64,000 bases of DNA, from contig OZ231127.1 in NCBI GenBank assembly GCA_965153355.1, forward strand, positions 40,486,001 through 40,550,000, written 5' to 3'. Positions 1 through 11,310 of the stretch are shown in pieces. Position numbers and translations under genes: made by a program. This stretch comes from Flaccisagitta enflata. Its lineage: Eukaryota; Chaetognatha; Sagittoidea; Aphragmophora. Position 1 is the first letter of the stretch. Each line of letters begins with the position of its first letter. A model generated the notes under the pieces. That model searched no databases, had not been told where the DNA came from, and saw nothing but the letters and a program-made list of their open reading frames with translations.

Positions 1-207
1 CCTTCAATCAATATAATGTTCAAAGTATAATACGAAAACATTTGAATTTTACTACTTAACACATGTTTATTCTATTGGTGCCTTCCAATCTGGTCATAGA
101 CTATTATATCAATAACTGCTACTTTCTGCTAGCAGTGCTAGCAGAAAAATTTCAAAAATGCTATTTGCTAGCAGTAGAAAAAATCCACTGCTAGTTCGAG
201 TACTACT

Positions 208-259
208 TCAAACCCTTCGATTTTATTCCCCCCCCCCGGCTCAACTTTATACACGCCTG
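208..259. mobile_element. hAT-like MITE fragment
   Basis: Matches the end of the MITE family seen intact at 25193-25516: a C-run, then CGGCTCAACTTTATACACGCCTG. Only one end is present and it abuts a hairpin-element fragment. Confidence 0.55.
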
Positions 260-326
260 CAATTTTTGCATTACGGCTCCTGCCCAACCGTCCGCGACTG
301 GATTGCTGTGTATCCGGCCTTGTTCT
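260..326 (+). mobile_element. hairpin element, 3' end fragment
   Basis: Contains the family's 3' block: CTCCTGCCCAACC, the subterminal GTCCGCGACT and the terminal GTGTATCCGGCCTTGTTC. The 5' hairpin is absent. It ends about 26 bp from the donor of the lysine-rich exon. Confidence 0.7.
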
Positions 327-352
327 TTTTCTCTTCTTCACTTCACCCTCAC

Positions 353-728
353 CATTCGCAGCCACCACCACCTCTGCCCTCGCCGTCGCCGCCGCATCGC
401 CATTTGAAAACTCCTCCGACTTTCTTTCCTTCTTTTTCTTTTTTTCTCCCACTTCCACGTTGTTATATGTCGCCGTGGCGTTGTCAGCGCCCACGGAAGT
501 GTCCATTGAGACAGCGGCAGCTGCGACCGCCGCGGCGTCCTCCCCGAGGCTCTTTTTCTTCTTCTTTTTCTTTTTAGTCTCAACGGGGACGCGGACACTT
601 TCAGCCATGACCGCCGTCGGCGTTTCTTCCTTTCCTGGCGCGCCGCCTTTTAGTTCTTTGTCTTTCTTCTTTTTCTTTGTCTTCTTTTTCTCGCCGTACT
701 CAGCAGCGCCCTCCTCAGCGGTAGACAT
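353..728 (-). CDS. lysine/alanine-rich protein, candidate exon with possible start codon
   Basis: On the minus strand an ATG at 728 opens a frame rich in Lys runs (KKKTKKKKKDK, KKKKKKKK, EKKKKKERK) separated by Ala/Val/Glu-rich spacers. A good donor (GCGAATG|GTGAGGGTG) lies at 352/351, so coding probably stops there, just before transposon debris at 208-326. The lysine modules match those in the exons at 922-1165 and 1480-1588, so one gene is likely. However, the donor of the 922-1165 exon is phase 1, and joining it to the acceptor-like CAG in front of ATG 728 gives an early stop. So 728 is either an alternative first exon or the join is wrong. I recognise no family; a nucleolar or RNA-binding basic tail is only a guess. 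Confidence 0.45.
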
Positions 729-921
729 CTGATTATGTACAAAAATTCAAAAAATTCAAATTCAAAGCAGATTAAACAAAGGGATTCTGAAAAAGATAAA
801 TCCTTCAAAACTTTTGCAGTAAAGTGAGTGAACGACCTTCTTGTGCTTAGTGCCCGGCAGATTTCTAGATTTCTAGCACACACGGTATGGATGAAACGAA
901 CGTTGCCATTAACTCACATAC

Positions 922-1165
922 CTGTTGCCATGGTAACGTCAGCCGTTGTGTCGGCAGACAAGGCACCGGTGGTATCGAGAGTAATATCAGCGGAAGAGTT
1001 CTCCATTTCTTTCTTTTTCTTCTTCTTTTTCTTCTTCTCTGCATCGGCGGGTGGGTCACTGGGAGCCTCCGCGGTTGAATCAGTAGTGGGGGCTAAGACG
1101 ACCTCCGCCACTGGGGTTATGACGGCAGCACCGTTAATCTCGGCCGCAGGTTCCACAGAAGCCTC
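922..1165 (-). CDS. lysine-rich protein, internal exon
   Basis: Minus-strand exon bounded by a good acceptor (attaatgttgcag|GAG) and a strong donor (ACAG|GTATGTGAG). It enters in phase 0 and leaves in phase 1. It encodes an acidic/Ala-Pro stretch starting EASVEPAAEINGA, then DAEKKKKKKKKKEMEN, then a Thr/Ala/Asp-rich segment. The acidic spacer plus lysine block is the same design as in the flanking exons. No recognised domain. Confidence 0.5.
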
Positions 1166-1479
1166 CTGCAACATTAATCAAATGGGAAGGTCTTGAACAA
1201 CAGTTCATCTCTCACGCTTTTCATTGATATTAAACCGAGACGCTGCTCGCTCAATATCCTTAACAAAATCCAAAAAATATGCTTTTTGGTTTTTTTTTTC
1301 AAAGTAGTTCAAGACTGAAGTTTGTTACGTTGACATCAGCTGTCAATGGCAGTTTTATCAGAAGGGGGCTGGTGCAACATTTTAGGTAGGTGGACTTCTG
1401 CATTGGCGTTCAAATTTTCTTGCACTCGACGAATTTGCAGTACAAGTACACCGGGCAAGGAAGGTCAATCGTCATTCAC

Positions 1480-1588
1480 CTTGGCTTTCTGTTTCTTCTT
1501 CTTTTTCTTCTCGGCTGTCTCCCGGCTGTCTCCCGGCTGTCACCGGCGTCTTGAGTCGTCTCTAATGTCGTCTCTGCTGTCGCAGCGC
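1480..1588 (-). CDS. lysine-rich protein, exon disrupted by an 11-bp duplication
   Basis: Minus-strand exon from acceptor ttgattcag|GCG to donor CCAAG|GTGAATG. It reads ATAETTLETTQDAGDSRETA and then should continue EKKKKKKQKAK into the phase-0 exon at 1165. As written, an 11-bp unit present three times (1512-1544, last copy with one mismatch) throws the lysine run out of frame (PRRKRRRNRKP). Removing one unit restores both the KKKKKK run and phase 0 at the donor. This is a frameshift allele, a pseudogenising change or an assembly slip. Confidence 0.42.
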
Positions 1589-1822
1589 CTGAATCAAGTG
1601 CGAATAGATTTAAATCATTGAGACTCATTAAAAAGAAAAGTAGATTAGAAATAGAGAGCTTAGAACAAGGGGAGAGGGGAGAGAAAGGAGTGATGCATGG
1701 TGCTAAGGTAGGTCAGCGTTTTCTTGAACAAACCAGAGTTAGGCTGCGTAGCTAGTGAAACCTCTATCCCAGGTATGATAGATTTAGAGTGTTACAGTTC
1801 TGCATCATAAAGTGAGATCGTC

Positions 1823-2059
1823 ATATGGAGTTGGACAACATTACTTTATAACTAAAAATCTAGAATAAGGACAAGAGCCTTGGGAGCTCTAACTGGTGTT
1901 TCATCCGGACCCCTCACAGCTATCCTTAGAATTATCAAATTCCACTTCAAACCTTACCAAAAAGCGGCTCAACAGATACAAATAAACAGCAAGAAAAATC
2001 TATAATTGTCAGCTATTTGTGAGATGTGCAAGTGACAAGAAAGAGTACCAGATGAGTGT
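1823..2059 (+). repeat. 237-bp direct repeat, copy 1
   Basis: Starts ATATGGAGTTGGACAAC and ends CAGATGAGTGT. Near-identical to 2375-2611 (I see one substitution, aataaac against aatcaac). The copies are offset by 552 bp. This may be a partial tandem duplication or a small TRIM-like element. I see no TG...CA ends or clear target duplication. Confidence 0.8.
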
Positions 2060-2374
2060 GCTGAACGCCCCATGCTCCTCACAGCCATCTGATCTTCCCA
2101 TTGTAAAATGCTCATAACACCCATAACCATAAATCAAGATCCTTCCCACTAATTGAGACAAATCCATCAAGTTACTCTGAGTCAACCCCAAACTCTAAAA
2201 CTCATCATAGCCATTATCCAATTTATGCAAAACAAATTACTAAAGGATAAGTTAATTATCAAAATATAATGTAGTTACCAAAGGCAATGTTGTGAAGAAA
2301 CCATACCCTTAGAGGTAAGAATCGAGAGTCAACCAAATGGGACCGCCGGACATTCTTTACCAAGGTACTAAACT

Positions 2375-2611
2375 ATATGGAGTTGGACAACATTACTTTA
2401 TAACTAAAAATCTAGAATAAGGACAAGAGCCTTGGGAGCTCTAACTGGTGTTTCATCCGGACCCCTCACAGCTATCCTTAGAATTATCAAATTCCACTTC
2501 AAACCTTACCAAAAAGCGGCTCAACAGATACAAATCAACAGCAAGAAAAATCTATAATTGTCAGCTATTTGTGAGATGTGCAAGTGACAAGAAAGAGTAC
2601 CAGATGAGTGT
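2375..2611 (+). repeat. 237-bp direct repeat, copy 2
   Basis: Second copy of the repeat at 1823-2059, in the same orientation. The 315 bp between them has no convincing gene. Confidence 0.8.
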
Positions 2612-2711
2612 AACCCAGTTACTCTGTTCACCGGATCACCTGGTCCAGCAGGTCTTTGCGTGAAAATCGCTTTGTTTGCTTTCTTTGAATGTCAAAAATG
2701 AAACTTCTTTT

Positions 2712-2888
2712 TAGTCGCGGACACGCGACTCTACACCTTGCCGTGTCGGTCGGTAGGTCGGTAGGTCGGTCCGTCGGTCCGTCGGTCCGTCCGTCGGTCC
2801 GTCACATTTTTGAATTCCGAGCGGTTTTTCGCATTACTGCCACTGCCCAACCGTCCGCGACTGGATTGCCGTGTATCCGGCCTTGTTC
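2712..2888 (+). mobile_element. hairpin element (GTCGCG subfamily)
   Basis: TTAGTCGCGGACACGCGACT forms a 6-bp stem GTCGCG/CGCGAC with loop GACA (2714-2729). A GTCGGTCC microsatellite follows, then a core, then GTCCGCGAC at 2853-2861, an exact 9-base reverse complement of 2714-2722. It ends CCGGCCTTGTTC. Confidence 0.8.
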
Positions 2889-3036
2889 GGCGATCAGTAA
2901 AAATTAAATTTCAAAAAGAAAAAAAAAAAAAAGAAAAGAAAAGAAAACAAGCAGGGATCAGACCGCTTGTTGACATGTTCATTGAAGTAAACGTCATGAC
3001 CATTTGCTAGCCTGAGTGAGGACGTTGACAATTACG

Positions 3037-3297
<261 letters not shown>

Positions 3298-3440
3298 AAC
3301 ACACACTCGTTCTTGGCCTTGCTGATAACATAAAAAGTAATTTTTTTTTTTTTTGAACTCCCGCTTGTGGTTGTCTTTTTTGTTAACACTTATTTCTTTT
3401 TTTTTTTTTCATTTCAATCTTTTTTTATTTATTCACTTAC

Positions 3441-3625
3441 GACAGTGACGACTATGATTATGACGATCACGGAAGACGGCGATGACGATGGTGACGATTA
3501 ATTCGATGATGATAACTTTGACGACGACGAAGATGGAGACGATTTGGACGATGACGACGACTATGGTGACGATGATGATGATGATGATGATGACAATGAC
3601 GATGACAATGATGACGACGACCTTA
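3441..3625. repeat. degenerate GAY/GATGAC trinucleotide repeat
   Basis: Imperfect GAC/GAT triplets with frequent interruptions. It would code Asp-rich on one strand and Val/Ile-rich on the other. No other support for coding. Confidence 0.75.
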
Positions 3626-3753
3626 TGAGTTGTCGGCTTTTTAGACGAGAGAGCGAAGGCTAGAAAATTGACCGAAGTCATGATAATCAATCAACCCTAC
3701 AAAAATTTGTTTTTACCGTCTAGCCTCCCCCCCTCCTTCCTTTCCCCTCTTTT

Positions 3754-3759
<6 letters not shown>

Positions 3760-3846
<87 letters not shown>
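3760..3846. repeat. (CT)n microsatellite
   Basis: Uninterrupted CT dinucleotides. Confidence 0.97.
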
Positions 3847-3848
<2 letters not shown>

Positions 3849-4184
3849 CTCACCCCCTCACCCCCTGTCCCTTTTCTAATGACAAATTCACTTTCAGCCC
3901 CTCGTTGAAAGTTGTTGTCAAGTGTGGATTAGTGGATTTTAGTCTATTTTTTTCACGCTGAACATTTTGAAAGGCGCTTTGCCTTGAAAACTCTGAAGTC
4001 CTAACTCTTGGGTGGGGCGGATGTATCAACAAATAATTTTCCCACTGTCAGGTTCTCACAATAGTTTAAAACACTGTCTCTTTGAGAGATCATACCGTAA
4101 TTCTTGCATTTATCGCCCCACTGTAGTTAGCGACCCTCCACCCCTTTCCATCTAAGAAAGCTCATGTCAGGGAATTTTTCTGAT

Positions 4185-4416
4185 ACAAGGCCGGATACAC
4201 GTGCGTGGGGGTGGGCACTGGGCACGGGCCATAATTGAGGTCACTTGAAGGAGCAGCGAGCAGCAGCGAGGAAAAAGACCTCAAACCCCCCCCCCCCCAA
4301 AAAAAAAAAAATAAAGTGTGACCGACGGATAGACGGACCGATGGACGGACGGACCGACGGATGAACCGAAGGACCGACAAAGCGGGGTGTAGAGTCGCGT
4401 AGCACGCGACTGAAAA
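4185..4416 (-). mobile_element. hairpin element (GTCGCGT subfamily)
   Basis: Reads in reverse: ACAAGGCCGGATACACG at its low-coordinate end, GGGTGGGCA, a core, (GGACCGAC)n, then GGGGTGTAGAGTCGCGTAGCACGCGACTGAAAA with the 7-bp stem. Confidence 0.8.
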
Positions 4417-4617
4417 ATCATTTAAAATACATGGTGAACGCATGTTCTTTGCCGGAAACCATGAAAGAGTAGCATGTAATGCAGCAAAATATTTCATGTT
4501 TTACTGCGCTGAATTACAAAGATTTGGTCAATGGAGTTAGTTTTGAATAAGATTATCTTTAGCGTTGGGTATAGTGAGGGATGTTGTTCCACCTATGATA
4601 TAGTTCATACGAGTGAA

Positions 4618-5097
4618 TAGTCGCAAAAGCGTTAGATGGTCAGCGGTACCCGTGCCCTGCCTTAGTAGGTTGTGGTTGAAGTTGAAGGGGGAGCAGGGCA
4701 GCGGCCCCAAAGGGGTCAATGACCTATGCTTTCACACAGGGGAATTTTCTCCTCCTCCTACTCCTCCTCCTCCTCCTCCTCCTCCTCCTCCTTCCCCCCT
4801 CCCCTCACCTCCAGGCTCATATCTCAGCCTGTCTTGAGGCCTAAATCCCTTGAGGCTGGAATTAAGGCCTCAAAGATAGGATTTTGGCTATAAGATGGGA
4901 TTTGGGCCTTGAGGTTGGGATTTGGACCTCAAGACTGGGATTTGGGCCTCAAGGCTGGTATATGGGCTTCAAGGCTGAGATATGGGCCTGGAGGTGGGGG
5001 GGGGGTACGGAGAAGGAGGAGGAGGAGAAGGAGGAGGAGAAAATTCCCCTGTGTGAAAGCATAGGTCATCGACCCCTTCGGGGCCGCTGCCCAAAAA
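4618..5097. mobile_element. nested-palindrome minisatellite element, copy 1
   Basis: The head is TAGTCGCAAAAGCGTTAGATGG...GGTACCCGTGCCCTGCC. Long inverted arms follow: GGGCAGCGGCCCCAAAGGGG onward at about 4696-4790, mirrored at about 5015-5093, both continuing through CCTATGCTTTCACACAGGGG. Between them is a GAGGCTGGGATTTGGGCCTC-type minisatellite (about 4840-5010). It ends GCTGCCCAAAAA. No coding capacity. Confidence 0.7.
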
Positions 5098-5104
5098 GGG
5101 GGCG

Positions 5105-5838
5105 CTAATTGCAGGTTAAACAGGTCGCCCAAGGGAAATATGTGGTCAGTGATACCCGTTGCCCTGCTTTGCATGATTGTGAATTTGTGTAAGGGGAAGC
5201 AGAGCAGCGGCCCCGAAGGGGACGAAGTCCTGTAGAACACAGGGGGACTTTCGTTCGTGCTACCTGAAATCGTTGATGAGGTGCTAAAATCAGCTAATTG
5301 AAGGCCTTCAAGAGGCTGAAGGCTTTCCCAAGGCTAATTTGAAGCCTGAGAGGCCAAGTTTGAGGCCATGAGGCCTGACAGGCCGAATTTGAGGCCTGAC
5401 AGGCCGGATTTGAGGCCTGACAGGCCAGATTTGAGGCCTGAGAAGCCAGATTTGAGAGGCAGGATTTGAGGCCTGAGAGGCCAGATTTGAGAGGCCAGAT
5501 TTGAGAGGCAGGATTTTAGGCTTGAGAGGCCAGATTTAAGGCCTGAGAGGCCTAATTTTAGGTCTGACAGGGCTAATTTAAGGCCTGCGAGGCCAGGTTT
5601 TAGGCCTGTCAGGCCGGATTTGAGGCCAGACAGGCCAGATGAGGCCTGATGGGCCAGATTTGAAAGGCTGGATTTGAGGCTTGAGAGGCCAAATTTGAGG
5701 CCTGATAGGCCAGATTTCAAGCCTGAGAGGCCAGATTTGAGGCCTGAGAGGCCTGATGGGGGGACGGACGGATGAACGAACGAAAGTCCCCCTGTGTTCT
5801 GCAGGACTTCGTCCCCTTCGGGGCCGCTGCCCAAAAAA
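5105..5838. mobile_element. nested-palindrome minisatellite element, copy 2 (divergent arms)
   Basis: A related head (GGTCAGTGATACCCGTTGCCCTGC) is followed by inverted arms at 5204-5258 and 5774-5833, with GACGAAGTCCT and ACACAGGGGGACTTTCGTTCG in both. Inside is a minisatellite of GGCCTGAGAGGCC/AGATTTGA units (5335-5760), themselves palindromic. The arm sequence differs from copy 1 yet still pairs with itself. Confidence 0.7.
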
Positions 5839-5920
5839 GCAATGTTTCTTTTCAATTTCTTACAGGAAATACAGTATTCATGCTAGTTTCCACGCTAATT
5901 CATTATTTCATTGACATGAT

Positions 5921-6024
5921 TTTTTGGTCCGTCCTAAAAATGTCTGAATTGAAAGCGGTTTTTGTATGACGGCCCCTGCCCAACCATCCCTGCGACTGTC
6001 CCGCCTTTTAACCCGGGCTTTGTT
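5921..6024 (+). mobile_element. degenerate hairpin-element fragment
   Basis: GAGCGG-like core (TTGAAAGCGGTTTTTG), GGCCCCTGCCCAACC and a decayed terminus (GGGCTTTGTTC). It lies in the intron about 50 bp before the Di-Ras acceptor. Confidence 0.45.
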
Positions 6025-6074
6025 CCGTCCCAAGTCGCCCCAAAGTCATTTTCTAACTCCTCATTTCTTTCCAG

Positions 6075-6284
6075 GTGACGTCGGACGAAGCCGAGCGAGT
6101 GGCAAAGATATGGAAGACGGGTTACATGGAGACTTCCGCCAAGACGAATTACAACGTCAAAGAAATGTTTGCCGAGTTGCTACAAATGGAAAAGCGGAGA
6201 AATATGACTCTTAATTTGGACCCGAAAAAGTCCAAGAATCAAAGACGAAGAGAACGACTCAAAGCTAAATGCACGCTCATGTGA
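6075..6284 (+). CDS. DIRAS-like: Di-Ras family small GTPase, C-terminal exon
   Basis: Acceptor cctcatttctttccag|GTG precedes a 69-residue exon ending at TGA 6284. The G5 motif METSAKTNYNVKE is followed by MFAELL, EKRRNMTLN, a polybasic stretch (KKSKNQRRRERLKAK) and the CAAX box CTLM. ETSAK.NYNVKE, RRNM(S/T)LN and KCTLM are the signature of vertebrate DIRAS1/2; Ral and Ras have different tails. The protein would be prenylated and act at the plasma membrane. G1-G4 exons were not found upstream in the window, so they lie outside it, across a large intron, or this is an orphan exon. The 3' UTR probably follows in 6285-6500. Confidence 0.85.
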   Translation: MTSDEAERVAKIWKTGYMETSAKTNYNVKEMFAELLQMEKRRNMTLNLDPKKSKNQRRRERLKAKCTLM

Positions 6285-6824
6285 TTTCCCACCTTCCCCT
6301 CTTCAACCCACCCTGACTCTCCTATATTCCTCCCCTAGACTCACAATCCTGTACCCCTGCCCACCTTGCCCCCCCCTCCCCCACAATTCTGACAACACAA
6401 TTAACCCTACCAACAGTCCAACTTTTTCGTTCCTGGAAGCTTTGACATTGGCACTCACCAAAAAAAAACACATTTGTTTTTTTTTTATAAAGATTACAGT
6501 GTAGTCTTAAAAATACACTCAATTTCTTTTATTGTTACTTTGTTCCATGTTTTCCGCGCCACCATCATCGTTGAATTCTAGTTTTTTTCCTGTCTTGCAT
6601 GGTACATCGTGCATCGCTTTTAGCAATTTGGTTCCCATGTCAGTTTTTCCTGCGTGTACGCGTGTCCACGTACACAATGAAACATGGTCACGCGTAACTT
6701 TGAGATTTTGTGAACATTAATGCCGTCACATTAGCACATAATTTTCATTGATGTAGAGGGCGCATTTCTGATTCAAAACTATCACAAAAAGCAATTAAGG
6801 GTCGTAAAAACGGGTTTAAGAAAA

Positions 6825-7028
6825 AACAAGGCCGGAAACACGGCTACCAAAGTCGCGTGCGGGTGGGCAGGGGCAGTGATAAAAAAGGGTAACCAAGCAT
6901 TTGGGCAGGAGCAGTAATGCGAAAAATGCCCGTACATGGCGAAATAGCAAAGTGTTACCGACGGACCGACCAACAGACGTACCGACGGACCGACGGACAT
7001 AGCAGGTTATAGAGTCGCGTGCATGAGC
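6825..7028 (-). mobile_element. hairpin element, reverse
   Basis: ACAAGGCCGGAAACACGGCTACC, the subterminal AGTCGCGTGCGGGTGGGCAGGGGC, a core, GACGGACCGA repeats and GTTATAGAGTCGCGTGCATG. The terminal stem is partly lost. Confidence 0.65.
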
Positions 7029-7792
7029 ATGGGCTTTGCAGCAAGAAAAACTGCATCTTTGAGAAATAGTCCTTCTTCTCCCATGCGCTGCAAATAAATC
7101 TCTTATTGCCAGTGGTTCAGACAAAAAAAGAAAAAAAGTGTTACATAATCAGTATTACAGTGGTCTGAAGCTTCATGTGGCAATTCGTCTATAAAGACTA
7201 TAATCGTCATTCATCACCTTTATAAACTGAAATTTTTATTTAAAAAAAAAGAATATTAGTGCTAATACACAGAAGCGGAAACAAAAAGTCAATATTTTCT
7301 TCACGACTAATGTATTTGATAGCTTTTCTTCCTATTGAATCAAACCCGGCTTACCAACGACTTTTCATATTTATCTGTATCAAAATTCAAATGATTTAAC
7401 ACCTCTTTCACAATTATTGACACTGTAACACATGAAGCAAAATCATAAAAAGCCTACTTTTAGTTAGCCCGGCATAAGGAAATTTCAAATGTAGCAGCCC
7501 AAAGGTGGAGACCCTCTTCAGTAAGAATTCCATCGGACTAGGCCAACTACTAGAAGTATGCTTTTCATGGTATCACTTTCAGTGTTGCAGTATCAAAAAT
7601 TGTGAAACAGGTGTTAATTTCGCAATTTTGTAAATAGATTGTTAGGTGAAAAACTTTCATACTAAGGTACTTAGATGGCGATGTGGGGAATGATGGGGTA
7701 CGTGGTAATGCACCAAGATTTTTAGAATTTATGAACAGGATCAGAGCAACGCTGTTAGTTGGCCAAAAGAAAAAAAAGAGAAAGTTACTTTC

Positions 7793-8337
7793 AACAAGGC
7801 CAACACCTATAAGTCGCGTGCGAGACTGAAATAATTACTTTATTACATAATCACATCACTAAAATGACTCTCATTGAATCTAATTGAATAAAGATGACTT
7901 AGAATGATTCAAAATGACCCAAAATGACTTAAGATAACGTAAATTGACTTGAATTGATCTAAAATGACTAAAATGACTTAGTGACTAAAATGACTTAAAT
8001 TGACTTAAATTGACTTAAAATGACTTTAAATGACTTAAATTGACCTAGAATAACTTATATTGAACTTAACTGACCTTAATTGACTTAAATTGACCTAAAA
8101 TCACTAAAATGATGAAAACTATTAAAATGACTCAAATAACTTAAATTGACTTAAACAGACTTTAAATGACCTAAAATGACTTAAAATGATCTAATTCGAC
8201 TTTAGATGACCTAATTGACTTGAAATGAGTTAGTAGGAATAAAACGAATAAAAAAAGTAAAGTGTGACGGACCAACCAACCGACCGACCGACCGACGGAC
8301 AAAGCGGGGTGTAGAGTCGCGTAGCACGCGACTAAAA
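7793..8337 (-). mobile_element. hairpin element with expanded internal minisatellite
   Basis: Starts AACAAGGCC, subterminal AGTCGCGTGC, then about 400 bp of a 10-11 bp minisatellite (AAATGACTTAAATTGACTT variants), then AAGTGTGACGGACC, (ACCG)n and an intact GTCGCGTAGCACGCGACTAAAAA end. A shorter relative is at 26103-26298. Confidence 0.75.
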
Positions 8338-10190
8338 AGTGATCTCAACATAACCATCTCGTGATAAAAGGCGACTACGGAAATACATTTTTTTTATAAC
8401 GATTAGTCAAGTTTTTCTAAGGCTGGAACATTTTATGGATTTTTGATCATATATGCTTATATGATCTTATTAGTAATTACTCATAATTTTTGTGGAATAT
8501 CAATGTAATTATTATTTTTGTATTTCTTATGAAATTACAATCCTCATCATCATAACAAGAAAAGATATTTCCATACTTATTTAAACAAGGAACAAAATTG
8601 ATGAAAACAAACTGATATTAGTTTCTATCATGAAGATACATTTTTGGATTGATTGTGTAAAACATTCAGCCTCGTGTCCTTGTAAACTTTGTCCTTAAAC
8701 AGAAGAAAAGTGCATTACAACTTACCAAAGCGAAATCATTAGATACATTTCCCAAGTATTTTTATTTCAGTGAAAGCCTAGTCATAAGGGACGTAACTAT
8801 CTTAAGAGTGCCGTCACATTAAGAATAAGTTTATAATATCAGCTGGATAATGAATTTATGATCAACCAGGATTTGTTAAAGGGGGGGATTCAAAATTGTG
8901 TTTTGAAAAAAAAGGGAAACCTGAAGAAGTGATGATATAATTCATTTGTCGTTGGATGAAGAATTGGGTAGCGTCGATATCAATTAACCGTTAAACACTG
9001 AATGGTTGGTGCCTTAGCAACGATTTTTTTCATTATTGTGTTCGCGTGTTATACCAAGAATTTAAGAGGCATGATCTCTAGATTCGTGAAAAATTGTGTC
9101 GTGATCAATATAAACAACAACAAGGAAATTAGCAACAACTACCACAACAAATAAAGTAACAAGAACAAGTCAACACGTTCGTATTTAGAAACGAAAAGGT
9201 AAAAAAAAAAAGAAATTAAAACAAACCTTGAAAAAAAAAGGAGAGAATTTTCTAGAGATCTCCATAGTTTCGTAGACTTTCGCTATTGTATTTTTTGACT
9301 TTTTGTACTTTTTTTCTATTGTAGTGAAGTCGTGATGTGCGAGTGATTTTCTTCCTTAAATGACCAATTATGACCACCTGATTTTGAGTTATTGGCATGT
9401 ACACGTGTGCCAAATGAGGAAATTTGGGGAAAGGAGTGGGGGGGGGGGAAGGGGAAGGGTAAGGGGAAGGTGGGAGGTTGTTTATTGAAAATGATGTTTC
9501 AACAAGAAAAAAATAACATGATGATGAAAAGAAAAACAAGGCAAACATTTCTTGAATTATCCCTCGCGTTGCAATTCGTTTTCTCTGACGTCACTCCATC
9601 ACGCTGTCAATCAGATGGGTCGAATAGTAGCGCATTGACAATGAATATTCCACCCATTTTGACATTTCATTCCTTCAGAATATTAACTCAGAATAAATTT
9701 TAACTTCTCAAAGTGTTTCACCTAGGTATCAAAAATCACACAAGAAAGAAGAGATAAAAATACAAATATTACAAATAACGTGATTTAGATCACTAGAATA
9801 TTATCACTCTCGATTTGCGCTATATGGAGCCCAAGCTGTCGTTATTTAAAAACCCCGACCCTTTTTAACGAACTTTTATGCACTGAAAAAGCGACCTATG
9901 ACAATCATTCGAAATCAACTTTTGTTTTCGAGGCGCGAAAGACTGTAGAAACTGCGTAAAAACAGAAAAAAAGCAAACAAAAAACACACACACAAAAAAA
10001 AAAAAAAACCCAAAGAAACAAGCAAGATCGGATACGTGGGCTGTTAATCCTTGATTGTGAACGAATTTGTTACTTGGAAGTTTTTTTTTCCTGAAATATA
10101 TTCGAGCGATGACCCAAAAAACTATACAAAAAGAACTGAATAAATGATGAGATAGAAATAAAATTTGACAAAAATCGTCCCCTCACTTCT
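8338..10190. other. no gene seen
   Basis: AT-rich sequence with scattered homopolymers and no frame with coding character or splice support. I see no recognisable element apart from A- and G-runs near 9430-9470. Confidence 0.5.
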
Positions 10191-10290
10191 ACTTCTTTTT
10201 ATCTCTCTCTTTTTCTGCCTGTCTTTCTGTCTGTCTTAGTGTTTCTTTCTGCTTGTCTGTCTGTTTGTGCGACAGTCTTTCTGTTTGTGC

Positions 10291-10434
<144 letters not shown>

Positions 10435-11195
10435 AGTCACCATTCTAGGATCGATTGAATCATCATTCATTCATTCCCATCATTCTGAGGTTGAAATTGG
10501 AGGAAGATCGACCATCCCATTTGGGTATGTCAAAAAGCACAATATTCAAATACTTGTAGATTTCTATATCCAAATAAAAATTATGGAAAATCTGATTAAA
10601 AAAACAAGATTTCATAATTTTCTTAATATGGTTTTGCTATAGAATCATTCAGGATTATACTGAGTGAATTATAGAATTGTTTGTAAATCTAAATGTAAAG
10701 AAATTAAAAAACAAATTTTTTGTCATATTTTTATTATGTTTGATTTTGATATTAAGAACTGAGGGACTTTTGCAAATCGACTCACCCGACCAACTCATGG
10801 ACAATCCCGCCAACTGACCGAAAGGCCAATCAGCTTTCTTATTGTTGTGCAACTGGGTGTGTGGTAGCCTCTGAGCGAGCGCGTGCGCATCAACATGCAT
10901 GCATGCGTGAATGCTCGAGTGCGTGCGTCTATGTAAGCTTCTATGAGTGCGTGCGTGCGTGCGTGCGTGCCACCAAGTTGCATATTTTCATGGTAAAAGC
11001 CAGTGGACCAAATCTCAATGATGAGGTTTATTTTTCACGTTTACTAAAAATTGATACACGGCTGCCAAAGTCTCGTCTTAGTTGGCGGGCGGGGAATAAA
11101 CAAGGGACGACCAAAAACGCGTTTGTTCCCATTGAACGCGTTTACAGCGTGAATACGTATTCAAGAATTTCAACGGTCCTATGAGGGAGTGAATG

Positions 11196-11310
11196 TCATG
11201 AGTGAGCGAGCCTGTGAATTGAGCGAGCGGTGCGAGCGAACGAACGTAGTGAGAGACCGAGTGGCCCGTTAAAAACGCGGTTGTCTGTGATTAGAAACGC
11301 GCCCATACTC
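11196..11310. repeat. GAGCGAGC-type dispersed repeat, copy 1
   Basis: GTGAGCGAGCCTG, a GAGCGAACGAACG tract, GAGTGGCC.TTAAAAACG.G.TTGTCT and AAACGC.CCC recur in the same order at about 19741-19890. Function unknown. Confidence 0.55.

Noticed and set aside
5334-5855. 173-codon SGLKSGLSGLKSGL frame on the minus strand
   Set aside because: Translation of the palindromic GGCCTGA minisatellite inside a mobile element.
6075-6284. Ral or Ras as the identity of the GTPase exon
   Set aside because: The ETSAKTNYNVKE, RRNMTLN and KCTLM signatures fit Di-Ras better; Ral tails end CCIL-like.
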